A DNA stretch of 64,000 bases from Torymus aiolomorphi (GCA_036365515.1 CM070877.1:64802522-64866521); one strand, 5' to 3'. Positions 12,413 through 24,930 are shown, counted from the stretch's first letter. The notes: a model not told the origin generated them from the sequence alone. Made by a program: numbers and translations.

Positions 12413-13860
12413 ACACCCCTAGTAAAAATGATCTTCAAGGTTCGGAAATGTCCGGATCTAAGGAACCTTTTCGATCCTTTCCGGTTTTTGGAACCAATTT
12501 CTTCCGAACTCTTCCGAACTGTCATGGAGGTAAACTGTTAAGAATGTTGATGATCTCTTTAGAACCTTTCCGATCTATTAAGATTTTTTACGAAATAATT
12601 TGGTATATTTATTCAGAATTGGTTGGTTCGTTCCGAATCTTGTTGAAGTATAATGAATGATTACAATTAATTCAGGACTTTGGTGAACCATCATGTTCCT
12701 GGCTATTAGTAAGTTCTGAACCTTGTTGAAGTATAATGAATCATTACGATCAATTCAGGACTTTGGTGAACCATCGTGTTTCTGGTTATTAATAACCGTA
12801 AAATCGTTCGGAACAAATGCACAAGATTATTAAAATTTATTCCAATATTTATTAAGAATTGTAAAGTATGTTGGTGTTATGCCAAATAATTTTGAAGTTC
12901 AATAATAAAGTTTTAAATAAAAAAAAATACTTCACGTGTTATTATCATTTTATTTATAAATGATAATCTTATTAGAATTAATTATATATTATGACAAAGG
13001 GAAAAAGTTTATTGATATTCGATCGATTTCGGAGTAGTTTGTAACAGTTCATGACAATCCAGAAACTTTCGTAATGGTTCATAAAGGTTTATTGATATTC
13101 GATCGATTTCGGTATAGTTTGTAACAGTTCGTGACAATCCAGAAACTTTCGTAATGGTTCATAAAAGTTTTTAAAAAATCTAACAAACTAGTATTATGCT
13201 ATACTAGCTTTCTCAATGATTCCTTATGCATTTTTATGTATTTTATTTTTCTATCAGCATCTCTTCTATCTTTATAATAATAGATAAAATTTCATAAAAG
13301 ATCGTTAAGGATCACATTATAGGTTCATTTTTCAAGGTTCGCATGAAACCGGGAAGGTTCAGAAAATCTATAAATTATGTATTCTTGCTCTAATCAACGT
13401 ATTTCATTCAAACCTTCGTCATTCTAAAGAGAATATTCAAATTATTTTCAACTTAAATATTTCGGAAAGGAACTTGATAAATCGAATAAGTTTACAATTT
13501 TTTAAATAGAGAAATAAATCGTTTAAAAAATTATTGTAGACAAAAGACTTTCGTAATTCGGCGATTCATAGTACTGAAAGTAAAAATCTATTTTTAACAA
13601 GGTTCGGAAAGGTTTACCATTTTCCAGATATTCCACTCCACATAGGTTCGGAAGCTTCCTTAATGGATCTGAAAGGATCAGAAAAAAACCGTCCCGATTC
13701 ATTCCTAACCTTAACGGGCATTTTAACCTGGAACAAAGTATCTATTTTTTATTTTCTTAAATTTTATATATGTACTGAAATATTTACAGACCAAGTGGCT
13801 CCTCTGAAACATTTGGTACCCCTCACCATAGTCAACACTTGGATTTGTTAAAATTATTAC
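12413..13860. repeat. Degenerate GGTTCGGAA-type repeats with two short tandem duplications
   Basis: The phrases GGTTCGGAA, AACCTTTCCGATC and GGTTCATAA recur throughout. Two clear tandem pairs stand out. A unit of about 80 bp near 12640-12795 contains GAATTAATTCAGGACTTTGG-like sequence. A 78-bp unit near 13006-13166 contains TATTCGATCGATTTCGG. No gene seen. Confidence 0.6.
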
Positions 13861-14240
13861 TATAGAAACTACTTAAATTAATAACGGATTATTGCTACAC
13901 ATAATCTTGTAAAATTAAAAACACAACCAGTTCATGAATTAAGCATTATTATTATCTGAATCTTGTATAAAAAAATATGTTCTAAAAACTTCTCTGAAAC
14001 ATTTTGACATCTCCTACCGTGAGAAAATCATAAAATATATTAACTAAGCACTTTCATTCCTTGCAATTTCCGCAATAATACATCATTTTTGCTCTTTTCA
14101 GTATTACCATGTTCACTAGACATAATCTTTTCATTGGCACTTGAATAAATATGTACAACAGCAGATCACTGATATCGACTAAGTTTTTTAAAGATGACAG
14201 TTTAAAGCTTTTTAAACCAAGGCTCAGATCAATATTTCAA
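13861..14240. other. No gene seen
   Basis: AT-rich sequence with no recognisable feature. Confidence 0.5.
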
Positions 14241-14242
14241 AT

Positions 14243-14420
14243 CTGCATCATAAATTATATTGTATATTTATATGCTCACGTGCCACTCAGCAATATTTTC
14301 TTCTATGCAAAAGCTTATTATGAAGTGTATGAACCTCATAACGCGTAATTATTTATTAATACACACTTGTTCTATTCTAAAAACATTTGAAACTGATTTT
14401 TAATAGAAGTTTTAAAATTT
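14243..14420 (+). repeat. Dispersed repeat; empty site of the 50.7-51.9 kb MITE
   Basis: Matches 50690-50725 joined to 51907-52050 nearly base for base: TATTGTATATTTATA, then CACGTGCCACTCAGC, then TATTTTCTTCTATGCAAAAG. The copy here lacks the 1181-bp insertion. The 65-codon frame at 14151-14348 is shared with the other copy only as repeat sequence. Confidence 0.75.
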
Positions 14421-14660
14421 GATCAAGGAACGCGGGAGCGTTCCGAAGGCAAGTATAGAAGAGCCTTAGGACGACCGCGTGATGATATACATTGAAATGG
14501 ATGTACGAGAAATTCTATGAGCTTATTGCGCCTATTATACCTATTGCGCTAGTTTTAACTATATAACATATCCCTCTTAATCGAAAGCCATTTCATTACT
14601 CTACTCAAATCAAAAGATTTTATTTAAAAAGATTATCTCATTCAAAAGATATAAGGGACG
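14420..14660 (-). repeat. Dispersed repeat, inverted relative to 5313-5530
   Basis: Starts ATCAAGGAACGCGGGAGCG and ends AAATCAAAAGATTTTATTTA. It is the reverse complement of the 5.3-5.5 kb copy, with scattered substitutions. Confidence 0.65.
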
Positions 14661-15175
14661 GAATTTTTTTTTTGTCGGCTTTCCGATTTCTTAACTTTCT
14701 CCATGGTATTCAGGCTCGCATCCGGTTTTTCCCGACTTCCTGTGACATCATATATGTTATGTATATATATATACACATACAATCACCAGGAATTAATGGC
14801 CATGAAGAGTTAAGCAGTGATAATGGCCGTATAATCATAAAGAAAGACAAGAGAAAGAGAAAGATAAAAATATAGATAGAGAGAGAGGGAGAGAAGAAGA
14901 GACATAAACATATGTATATTTTTTATTATATACAGTATATATGTTTATTAGTACATAACCTCTCTCTATGTATATACCTCTATATATGTATATACACATA
15001 CATATAAACATGAACATAATATCTGTGGCTTCCCGGAATAACGACCTAACCCACTTGTACGTGTTTTCGAGAAATCGACGTTTTAAAATTTCTGTCATGA
15101 CACTTCATATGTAAGATCGAATTGCGCGAGATGAGTCATAACAATGTAGACTTTTACAAAGGTATAGAGTACTCG
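14661..15175. other. No gene seen; AT microsatellite fragments
   Basis: Contains short TATATA tracts and a GAGAGAGAGAG stretch near 14875. No coding content recognised. Confidence 0.5.
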
Positions 15176-15475
15176 GCTCGGACCTCGGCTTTACCTCAGC
15201 TGGGACCTCGGCTTGGACCTCGGCTTTACCTCGGCTTTCCCTCGGCTCGGACCTCGGTCGAGCCTCGGCTCGGACCTCGGTCGAGCCTCGGTTGGACCTC
15301 GGTCGAGCCTCGGCTAGAACTCGGCTCGGACCTCGGCTTTACCTCGGCTCGGACCTCGGCTTTACCTCGGCTGGGAACTCGGCTCGGACTTCGGCTTTAC
15401 CTCGGCTCGGACCTCGGCTCCAGCCCCGGATTTGCCGCGGCTCGAGCCGAGGTACAGCCGAGGTGCTGCCGAGGC
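15176..15475. repeat. 12-bp GC-rich minisatellite
   Basis: Tandem variants of CTCGGCTCGGAC, CTCGGCTTTACC and CTCGGTCGAGC, roughly 24 units, ending in complementary units (GCCGAGG) at 15440-15490. The plus-strand frames reading Leu-Gly-Pro-Arg are translations of the repeat. Confidence 0.9.
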
Positions 15476-15544
15476 TAAGCCGAGGCACACCCGCGGCTAG
15501 CTTCAGGTGAATTCGAGGCTCATCCGAACTGTACCCGAGGAACT

Positions 15545-17285
15545 CGGGGTAAAGCCTTCGGGGTAGCCGAAGATGATTTCTAGGTGGTGCGCTCCGTAGC
15601 GTTTTACCTCTAGGTATTGGAACGCATCAAATGCGTGGTCTAGGTCTTTGAGGTGGCCGATGATGGAGTCTAGGTAGTGCGCTCCGTAGTTTTTTGTGAT
15701 TAGATCTCAGGGTGCATCTAATACGTGGTCCAGGTGTTCGGGGTAGCCGATGATGACGTCTAGGTGGTGCGCTTCGTAGTTTTTTACCTCTAGGTATTGT
15801 AACGCATCGAATGCGTGGTCTAGGTCTTTGGGGTGGCCGATGATGGAGTCTAGGTAGTGCGCTCCGTAGTTTTTTGTGATTAGATCTCAGAGTGCATCTA
15901 ATACGTGGTCCAGGTATTCGGGGTAGCCGATGATGACGTCTAGGTGGTGCGCTTCGTAGTTTTTTACCTCTAGGTATTGTAACGCATCGAATGCGTGGTC
16001 TAGGTCTTTGGGGTGGCCGATGACGGAGTCTAGGTTGTGCGCTCCGTAGTTTTTAGCGATTAGTTCTCAGGGTGCATCTAATACGTGGTCCAGGTGTTCG
16101 GGGTAGCCGATGATGATGTCTAGGTGGTGCGCACCGTAGCTTTTTGCATTTATATGTCAGGGCGCATTTTATAGGATGTCCACGTATTCGAGGTAGCCGA
16201 TGACGATGTCTAGGTGGTGCGCTTCGCAGTTTTTTTACCTCTAGGTATTGGTACGCATCGAATTCGTGGTCTAGGTCTTTGGGGTGGCCGATGACGGAGT
16301 CTAGGTTGTGCGCTCCGTAGTTTTTAGCGATTAGATCTCAGGGTGCATCTAATACGTGGTCCAGGTGTTCGGGGTAGCCGATGATGATGTCTAGGTGGTG
16401 CGCACCGTAGCTTTTTGCATTTATATGTCAGGGCGCATTTTATAGGAAGTCCAGGTGTGCGAGGTAGCCGATGACGATGTCTAGGTGGTGCGCTCTGTAG
16501 TTTTTTGCATTTAGATCTCAGGGCGCATTTTATAGGATGTCCACGTATTCGAGGTAGCCGATGACGATGTCTAGGTGGTGCGCTTCGCAGTTTTTTTACC
16601 TCTAGGTATTGGTACGCATCGAATTCGTGGTCTAGGTCTTTGGGGTGGCCGATGACGGAGTCTAGGTTGTGCGCTCCATAGTTTTTAGCGATTAGATCTC
16701 AGGGTGCATCTAATACGTGGTCCAGGTGTTCGGGGTAGCCGATGATGATGTCTAGGTGGTGCGCACCGTAGCTTTTTGCATTTATATGTCAGCGCGCATT
16801 TTACAGGAAGTCTAGGTGTTCGAGGTAGCCGATGACGATGTCTAGGTGGTGCGCTTCGTAGTTTTTTCCCTCTAGGTATTGGAACGCATCGAATCCGTGG
16901 TCTAGGTCTTTGGGGTGGCCGATGATGGAGTCTAGGTTGTGCGCTCCGTAGATTTTTGCGATTAGATCTCAGGGTGCATCTAATATGCGGTCCAGGTGTT
17001 CGGTGTAGTCGATGAGGTGCGCACCGTAGCTTTTTGCATTTATATGTCAGGGCGCATTTTATAGGAAGTCCAGGTGTTCCAGGTAGCCGATTGCGATGTC
17101 TAGGTGGTGCGCTCCGTAGTTTTTTGCATTTAGATGTCAGGGCGAATGTAATAGGAGGTCCAGGTGTTCGAGGTAGCCGATGACGATGTCTAAGTGTTGT
17201 GCTCCGTAGTTTTTTGCATTTAGATGTCAGGGCGCATGTAATAGTAGATCCAGGTGTTCGAGGTAGCCTTTGACGAGATTTGAAC
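15545..17285. repeat. Satellite array, about 90-bp subunits in 180-bp higher-order units
   Basis: Each subunit contains GTAGCCGATGATGACGTCTA or a variant, then AGGTGGTGCGCTCCGTAGTT, then a variable AT-rich tail. Two subunit types alternate at first (tails ACCTCTAGGTATTG and GATTAGATCTCAGGGTGCAT), giving a 180-bp period seen at 15748 and 15928. Towards the right a third tail type (GCATTTATATGTCAGGGCGC) appears. About 19 subunits in total. The 223-codon minus-strand frame at 16685-17356 translates the repeat and is not a gene. Confidence 0.9.
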
Positions 17286-17690
17286 AATTTTTTGAATGTA
17301 CTTACATATAATTTGTTCAGCATACAATGACTCAAAGAATTAAAAGACTTTTTCATTCGGATTTATTTGATTTCTTTTACAAAATCATAAATATTATTAT
17401 TTTATAGATTATTTGTACAGTCATGAAAAAAATTATTACCATTTGTAGAGAGTGTTTATTGAATAGATGAGATTTGAAGAAATAAAAGGACTCGATAAAT
17501 TGTGTTGTCTTTTATAGATTATCCAGAAAAAACGTCTATACTTGCCTTATTTTATACTTTCGTAGAAAGTTTCATTAAAATATTAGCTTTTAAAAAACGT
17601 GTTGATTCTTCTAAAAAAATATTTAAGCACTCATTAAAGTTTTTGGTACTCAGTTTGCCGGATGTTGAGAGAGAGGGAGAGATAGAGAGA
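17286..17690. other. No gene seen
   Basis: AT-rich sequence between the satellite and the GA repeat. Confidence 0.5.
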
Positions 17691-17699
17691 GAGAGAGCC

Positions 17700-17767
<68 letters not shown>

Positions 17768-17780
17768 AGAGAGAGAGAGG
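17685..17780. repeat. (GA)n microsatellite
   Basis: Imperfect then perfect GA repeats, perfect core at about 17715-17763. Confidence 0.95.
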
Positions 17781-17908
17781 TTGGAAAGAGAGGGAGGGAG
17801 AGATAGGGTGGTAATATTATTACTCAATAAACAGAATACGACTGATACATATTTATTGCAGTGCATAACTGTTTTTACTTCAGAAAATAAAATGTCAATT
17901 ATATCATA

Positions 17909-18298
17909 GGGTAAGTGTAGGTACTACTGCGGACGTGGGTACTATTGTGTATGTATTACTGCTGTAGAATCTTATAGAAAATCGCAGTAATACCAGCGAC
18001 GTACATTTCGGGGTTCTGCGCATGCGCCAGCCCTCTCCTTATGCTTTAATATGGCACCGTAATATCAACGCAGTAGTTGCAGCAGCTTCGCAGTAACATC
18101 AGCAGAGAGATGTTGTTTTCAAAGTCATTTTATACATTTATTTATCAATTTTTGTTCAAAAATTGTACTTTAATCGATAGATATGATACCTAAATTCCGT
18201 TATTAAAAAGAATCAGCATAATTTTTTTGCATGGAGATGAAATATATTCGTTTGAAACTAACCTGAAAAAAATACCGCTGTAATACCCCCACTTACCC
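17909..18298. mobile_element. MITE, 390 bp, GGGTAAGTG ends, TSD TA
   Basis: The left end is GGGTAAGTGTAGGTACTACT. The right end read in complement is GGGTAAGTGGGGGTATTAC, followed by AGCGG in both. Both flanks are TA (17907-17908 and 18299-18300). A TA duplication points to the Tc1/mariner group, but short TIRs alone do not prove it. No coding capacity. Confidence 0.75.
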
Positions 18299-18300
18299 TA

Positions 18301-19060
18301 GTGAGATTGAGACAATGGCTGATAATGGTAGCTTTCTGGCAGAAGCGAAGGTTCCATAACATTTTTCTGCACAATAGCATATCTTTCGCTTCCTTTAAAA
18401 GTTGATTTAAATTTGTACACTAAGTGTTTTTTGTAATAGTCAATATAGACTTAATTTTTCTTTAGTATCAATCCCTGTTATTTTAAGTATAAAGTTTCCA
18501 TTAAAAGTTCAAGTACTAAAAGCTATTTCTAAAACATTAATTCAACTGTCACACGTATTATTCAAACACTTTTAAAAACTGATTTAAAATACCTTTACGT
18601 ATTATAATACACTAAATGTTTACTCCCAATTCCCTTGGAAACAAGGAAAATTAAGAACAACACTTTGTATAGAAAAGGTGCTGATGCTGATATCACAGTG
18701 TTTATATGAAATGACAGCTGTGCATGTTTACTTGCTTGCGGACTTTTTCATAGGTTAAAATCAGCTCTGCTACAGTGAATATACATTGCATGCCGTATGC
18801 CGTATGCCGTATGCCGAAAAAATTCAAAATTTTCAAATTTTCAATTAATTATAACTTTAAAACGATTCCATATTTTGCTCTAAAACTTTATATTTCTGTT
18901 TTGGGACTAATTTGGAATGAGTAAAAAAATTTGAAGCGATTTCAAAATTTTGAGTTGAACAATTAACATGAAGTTACCCAGATATATAATACACCATAGA
19001 AAATGCTGCCATGACAGTAATTCTGTTTGAGTTGAGATGATTTCCTGTCCTGAATACGTT
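18301..19060. other. No gene seen; (TATGCCG)n short array
   Basis: AT-rich sequence with a four-unit GTATGCCG tandem near 18790-18820. Confidence 0.5.
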
Positions 19061-19069
19061 GCTATTGTA

Positions 19070-19071
19070 GA

Positions 19072-19142
<71 letters not shown>

Positions 19143-19360
19143 TGTTATTTCTGGGACGAAAAATGTATATAACTGTTATTTCTGGGACGGACTGTTATTT
19201 CCGAGACGTCCCGAAAAGAAAAAGGTAAATTTACGTTATTTCCAGGCCCGTGCTAGAGTCTATAACCCCAGGGTCCATTATTTCTTTCGTCAGTTGTATA
19301 TAGCAACTCTGAAAGAATAAACTATAGAACACTGTAAAATCCCGAAAATAAGGCCTATTC

Positions 19361-19413
<53 letters not shown>
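19070..19413 (+). repeat. Core element A (private motif TGTTATTTCTGGGACG) with AT flanks
   Basis: (AT)n at 19074-19140 is followed by three to four copies of TGTTATTTCTGGGACG or TGTTATTTCCGAGACG, then ACCCCAGGGTCC, the core ATTATTTCTTTCGTCA (19277-19292), AACTCTGAAAGA, a degenerate inverted motif copy (CCCGAAAATAAGG) and (AT)n at 19363-19413. It is one of thirteen elements sharing the core; its motif is the same type as element F at 52.7 kb, but diverged. Confidence 0.75.
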
Positions 19414-19416
<3 letters not shown>

Positions 19417-19699
19417 TCCTATATTATATAGTTGTAAGGGCAAAAATGGGTACCTAAGCCCCGCCACTCCCCCCACCCCCTCCACTCCCCTCCGCCCCCA
19501 CCCCTCCCCTCCACCCCCTCCATTCCACTCCACCCCTCCACCCCCCTCCACCACCACGCCACTTTTTACCGTTAAATTCTTTCAAATTTTACGTTATTTT
19601 GAAGGGCGTCTGCTCCACCACTCCCCTCCACCCCCTACACTCCTCTTCACCCCCTCCACACCCTCTCCACCTACCCCTCCACCTACCCTACTACAACTA

Positions 19700-22470
19700 A
19701 TCTCTTATAGATATGTTGCTGAAAATTGTATATAGGGGGTATCGAGATTCACTGATTAGGAATCTGAACTCAGATTTTGAAAATTCAAAATAGCGGAACG
19801 AAAATGTCTGCCGCATATTGAAATATTACTGAATTTTGCTGAAAATTGTATATAAGGTGTATGTGGATTCGCTGATTACGAATCACAACTCAAATTTTCA
19901 GAATTCAAAATGGCTGATCGAAGATGGACGCAAAATATTCAAAAACTACTGGAATTTTCTGGAAATTGTATATAAGGGGTATGTGGATTCGCTGATTACG
20001 AATCATAACTCAGATTTTCAGAATTCAAAATGGCTGATCGAAGATGGAGGCGAAATATTCAAATACTACTGGATTTGCTGAAAATTGTATAAAAGGGATT
20101 TCTGGATTCGCTGATTACGAATCTGAACTCAGATTTTGAAAATTGAAAATGGCGGATTCGAAAATGGTGGCCAAATATTGAAATATTATTGGATTTTGCT
20201 GAAAATTCTATATACGGAATTTTTGATTTCGCTGATTACGAATATGAACATATATTGTGAAAATTCAGACTGGTGGACCCAAAATCGCTAACACAAATTT
20301 AAATTTTACTTGATTTTGCTAAAAATTGTATAGAGTGGATTTCCGGTTTCGCCAATTAGGAATCGTACTCAGATTTTGAAAATTGAAAATAAAGGACACA
20401 AGATGGATGCCAAAAATAGAATTTTTACTGGATTTTGCTGAAAATTGTATATAACGGGTATCTGGATTCGTTGATTACGAATCGCAAATCAGATTTTCAG
20501 AATTCAAAATGGCTGATCGAAGATGGAGGCGAAATATTCAAAAACTACTGGAATTTGCTGAAAATTGTATATACGGGGTATGTGGATTCGCTTATTACGA
20601 ATCACAACTCAGATTTTCAGAATTCAAAATGGCTGATCGAAGATGGAGGCAAAATATTCAAAAACTACTGGAATTTGCTGAAAATTGTATATAAGGGGTA
20701 TGTGGATTCGCTGATTACGAATCACAACTCAGATTTTCAGAATTCAAAATGGCTGATCGAAGATGGAGGCGAAATATTCAAATACTACTGGATTTGCTGA
20801 AAATTGTATAAAAGGGATTTCTGGATACGCTGATTACGAATCTGAACTCAGATTTTCAGAATTCAAAATGGCGGATTCGAAGATGATGGTCAAATATTGA
20901 AATATTGGATTCTGCTGGAAATTGTATATACCGGATTTTTGGTTTCGCTGATTATGAATCTGAACATATGTTTTGAAAATTCAGTCTGGTGGACCCAAGA
21001 TGACTAACAAAAATTGAAATTTTACTCGAGTTTGAATTTCTAAATTGTCTACAGTGGGTTTCCGGATTCGGCAGTTAGAAATCGTAACTCATATTTTGAA
21101 AATTCAAAATAGAGGACCCAAGATGGCTTCCAAAAATTGAAATATTACTAGATTTTGCTGAAAATTGTATATACGGGATTTCTGAATTCGATTATGACGG
21201 ATCTGAACTATGATTTTAAAAATTCAAAATGGCGGCAAAATATTTAAATTATACTGGCTTTTGCTAAAAATTGTATATAGGAGGTTTCTATATTCGCTGA
21301 TTATGAATCTGAACTCAGATTTTCAGAATTCAAAATGGCTGATCGAAGATGGAGGCCAAATATTGAAATAATATTGGATTTTGCAAAAAAATTGTATGTA
21401 TGGGGTTTCCGAATTAGTTGATTACGAATCTGAACTCAGATATTGAAAATTCAAAATGGCGGAACGACAATGTCTGCTACGTATTGAAATATTACTGAAT
21501 TTTGCTGAAAATTGTATATACACGGAAAGAAGCATTCAGAGCTATAGGCCGTGAGTTATAACAGAGTAAGCGCGTACCTTCTCTGCCACCGTGTGACGGC
21601 GCGACATTCAAGGATGTCAACGATGGTCTCTAGGCAACGCTATACGGGGTGACTGCCGCAGTCGTCAGACGTGCCACTCACGCTCGCCGCCGTGCGCGTT
21701 AAAGCTTGAACTCAGTGATAGTCACGGCCTACGGCCGTGTCACGCGAGCACCGTTCATCGAAATGACCACAGTCACAGTCATAGACGCATATGTCACGAC
21801 ATCCGGCGATGCTATATGGCACGCTATTTTTTTCTCGCGCATCACGGGCTACATCTGTGAATTCTTCTTTCCGTATACGGGATTTCTGCATTCAATTATG
21901 ACAGATCTGAAATCAGATTTTAAAGATTCAAAATGGCGGCAAAATATTTAAATTATACTGGCTTTTGCTAAAGATTCTATATAGGAGGTTTATATATTCG
22001 CTGATTACGAATCTGAACCCAGATTTTCAGAATTCAAAATGGCGGATCGAAGATGGAGGACAAATATTCAAACATTGATGGATTTTGCTGAAAATTGTAT
22101 GTACGGGATTTCTAGATTGGATGATTACGAAACTGAACTCAGATTTTAAAAATTGAAAATGGCTGCAAAATATTTAAATAATACTGGATTTTGCTAATAA
22201 TTTTATGTAGGGGATTTGTAGATTACGAATCGCAACTCAGATTTTCAGAATTCAAAATGGCGGATCTAAGATGTCGGACACATATTGAAATATTATTGGA
22301 TTTTGCTGAAAATTTTAATTCAAACTGGTGGACCTAAGATGACTAACAAAAATTGAAATTTTACTCGAGTTTGTTAAAAATTGTATATCGTGAGTTTCCG
22401 GATTCGCTGATTAGGAATCTGAACTCAGATTTTGTAAATATAAAATGGCGGCCAAAAATTGAAATATTAC
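19700..22470 (+). repeat. 120-bp tandem array inside the Helitron
   Basis: About twenty units, each carrying TTTGCTGAAAATTGTATATA, GGATTCGCTGATTACGAATC, AACTCAGATTTTCAGAATTC and AAAATGGCTGATCGAAGATG. Starts recur every 118-121 bp (for example about 19839, 19960, 20078, 20438, 20557, 20676). Divergence rises towards the right. Central minisatellites are known in several non-autonomous Helitrons. The open frames of 60-120 codons here are the repeat read through several units. Confidence 0.9.
21522..21874. mobile_element. MITE, 353 bp, ACGGAAAGAAG ends, TSD ATAC
   Basis: It breaks one 120-bp unit: GTATATAC is followed by ACGGAAAGAAGCATTCAGAG, and the right end is the complement of ACGGAAAGAAGAATTCACAG followed by ATACGGG. 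The flanking ATAC (21518-21521 and 21875-21878) is a perfect 4-bp duplication, and removing the insert with one ATAC restores the normal unit. GC-rich interior, no gene; the 81-codon frame at 21706-21951 is fortuitous. Superfamily not recognised. Confidence 0.8.
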
Positions 22471-22693
22471 TAGATTTTATAATCAATAAGTTACAAATAA
22501 AATCAGAGCTGACGTAAAAATTAATAAATGTTAAGAATAATGTTTTTAAAAAACATTACAGAAATTTTAAATGAAAAAATAAGTGTTTCATGATATTATG
22601 TAATAGAAGATTATCCTCATTCATTATTATTAATATTTATCTCGAATAATGGGGATTGACGAGCGGAGCGAGCAAAGGGCGAAGCTCCCCTAG

Positions 22694-22935
22694 TATATAC
22701 ATATATATATGTATATATAAACTTGTATAACGTTAGTTTCCAGGACCCCATGTTACTGTATACCTATACGTGACTAAAGAAATAATGTCTCTTATGGGGG
22801 CCGATGTCCTCAAAACTGACGTTAAACATATGTAGATTCAGGGACTGTCCCCAAAACTAACAAATGTCCCCGAAACCAACGTTAAACATCTGGAATGTCC
22901 TGGAAACTAACATAAAACATATATATATATATATA
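22694..22935 (-). repeat. Core element B (private motif GTCCCCAAAACTAAC...)
   Basis: Core in reverse, TGACTAAAGAAATAAT at 22771-22786. On its right are four diverged motif copies containing TGTCCCC(A/G)AAAC and ACGTTAAACAT; on its left is one inverted copy (AACGTTAGTTTCCAGGAC). AT-rich flanks on both sides. Confidence 0.7.
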
Positions 22936-23543
<608 letters not shown>

Positions 23544-23546
<3 letters not shown>

Positions 23547-24910
23547 CACAGCCTGCCGTACCGACGTCGAGTATAAGCCGTAGTTGAAGTAAATCATCGC
23601 TGCATCGACGTGATGACTAGCGGGCCACGGCGAGCCGGCGGCCATCTTATAGTTCGCTACGGTATTCTGCAACCGCTTTTGGTTTTGCTCCACCTTGTTT
23701 CGCCTGTTATTAATAGAAGACTCGTTCGTCCTTTTGAAAAGAAGTACCGTGTCAGAGCACGAATCACGAGAGTTTTGCTCGTGATGTACAAAAATAGTGT
23801 ATTGAAGTACTTCTGCGGTTCTCGCGCGTTAAAGTGCAAAGTTCAAGTGCGACAGGCTAGTATCACCTGCCGCACCCAACCACTTAGTGTCTGGAGGAAG
23901 TAATAGCACTTTTCGTGTCCGCTCCACCGCAGCATCAAGATTTTTATACCACTCAGGAAGTAAGACCAGACACGTCCGAGACCGATCAACTACTTGAACC
24001 GTTGCTAAATTGGGTAAAAGGTAAGCGTGCACGCATTCTTCCGCGCCGCGTATTAGCTCCGCGTAACCGTTTGTCCAGGCTCGTTGTACCTGGACATCGG
24101 CTTCGAGTAGGCGTTCTCGTGCGGTGAGAGCAAGTGCGAGGAGAGAGTGTAGGCATCGGGCTCGCACTTCATCAAGGTTAAACGCGAGGTCAAACCACCG
24201 GCTTTTTCAAAGCCGGTGAGTGCGCACAACAGATGCGCACACGTGTAAACCCGCCGTCTGCCCTCTCTCTCACACTTATACATGTGTGCTTCGCGCGGCG
24301 ATCATGACTGCTCTCACACTTCGTTGTTTTACTCGGTGAGCGCACGCGTAGAGTACCGCACACGTGAGGCGTATTATACCTCACGTGCGCGGCGTAAATT
24401 ACCGCGAGCGTGACGTCAGTCTCCGAGGCAGCTGACGTCAGAGGTAACGTGCTGGCGCACCGTTTAGATAGGGAATACGCAAACCTAAATTCATTTCTTT
24501 TATATTTCTGATCCATTATCACACCACAACTTTTTTTATTTAATAAACAATAGTCTTTTATTATTAAAATTTAACCTCTCGAGTTGTTATTTCGCGACCT
24601 AGTCATTCCCCGTTCCACCCCGTCTCCGCGGTCGTTACGTAAGAGAAAACGTATCGTTTTATCTGAGCAGCCGGCACACGAACCAGTGAACGAGAGGAGA
24701 GTTCGAGTCACTGGTAAGAAACAAAGCGCAAGTCTTCGACTTGCGTGTTGCACGGTAAGTAACCAGATTAGATGAACATTGCACGACGTTGTAGCGTCCG
24801 TTGCATAATCTGGCTATTACGTCTCCGGGAGTTGAACCGAGAGATATGGAATTAAACCGCTAAGGTACGCAGGTGAAACGTGCCTTAGCCCGAAAATCCA
24901 TTCCGTGACA
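23544..24910 (+). mobile_element. 5' LTR of the Ty3/gypsy retrotransposon
   Basis: Starts TGTCACAGCCTGCC and ends ATTCCGTGACA, so it has TG...CA ends with a short inverted repeat (TGTCAC/GTGACA). The copy at 38925-40241 matches to within a few percent by eye. It sits directly after an (AT)n tract. It contains an AATAAA signal at 24542-24547 and a hairpin CACCGGCTTTTTCAAAGCCGGTG near 24198-24220. A 70-codon frame is conserved in both LTR copies (23915-24127 and 39327-39539), but that follows from LTR identity alone. Confidence 0.9.
24542..24547 (+). promoter_or_regulatory. Candidate LTR polyadenylation signal AATAAA
   Basis: AATAAA, followed 10-20 bases later by T-rich sequence; also present in the 3' LTR at 39954-39959. 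It would define R/U5 processing if used. Position only, no functional evidence. Confidence 0.4.
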
Positions 24911-24912
24911 AC

Positions 24913-24930
24913 TGGCGCCCTAAACGTGTG
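24913..24930 (+). promoter_or_regulatory. Primer binding site, tRNA-Lys type
   Basis: TGGCGCCCTAAACGTG begins two bases after the 5' LTR. TGGCGCC is complementary to the 3' end of lysine tRNAs used as primers by several Ty3/gypsy lineages (Osvaldo/Ulysses-like) and by lentiviruses. This supports the LTR end call. Confidence 0.7.

Larger units (their letters stand above)
19414..22693 (+). mobile_element. Non-autonomous Helitron-like element, 3280 bp
   Basis: The 5' end TCTTCCTATATTATATAGTT resembles Helitron 5' termini and recurs at about 60428-60450. The 3' end is GCTCCCCTAG preceded by a GC-rich, partly self-complementary stretch (GGGGATTG ... GAAGCTCCCC). It is bounded by A on the left and T on the right, as expected for Helitron insertion between A and T with no duplication. 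The interior has CT/CCACC-rich sequence at 19450-19690 and then the 120-bp array. No Rep/helicase gene is present, so it could move only in trans. End calls rest on eye comparison. Confidence 0.6.

Noticed and set aside
12600..13700. Host gene with repeated GGTTCGG motif
   Set aside because: Stops in every frame and tandem duplications; repeat-derived.
16685..17356. 223-codon minus-strand open frame
   Set aside because: It reads the 90-bp satellite in one frame; the repeated RSAPPRH..LPRTPG pattern follows the DNA repeat period.
19700..22470. Array considered as CRISPR-like or as a coding repeat protein
   Set aside because: Units are contiguous, about 120 bp, with no repeat-spacer alternation; eukaryotic context and Helitron ends explain it.
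23915..24127. 70-codon frame conserved in both gypsy LTRs
   Set aside because: Both LTR copies derive from one template, so conservation is not evidence of coding; no family recognised.
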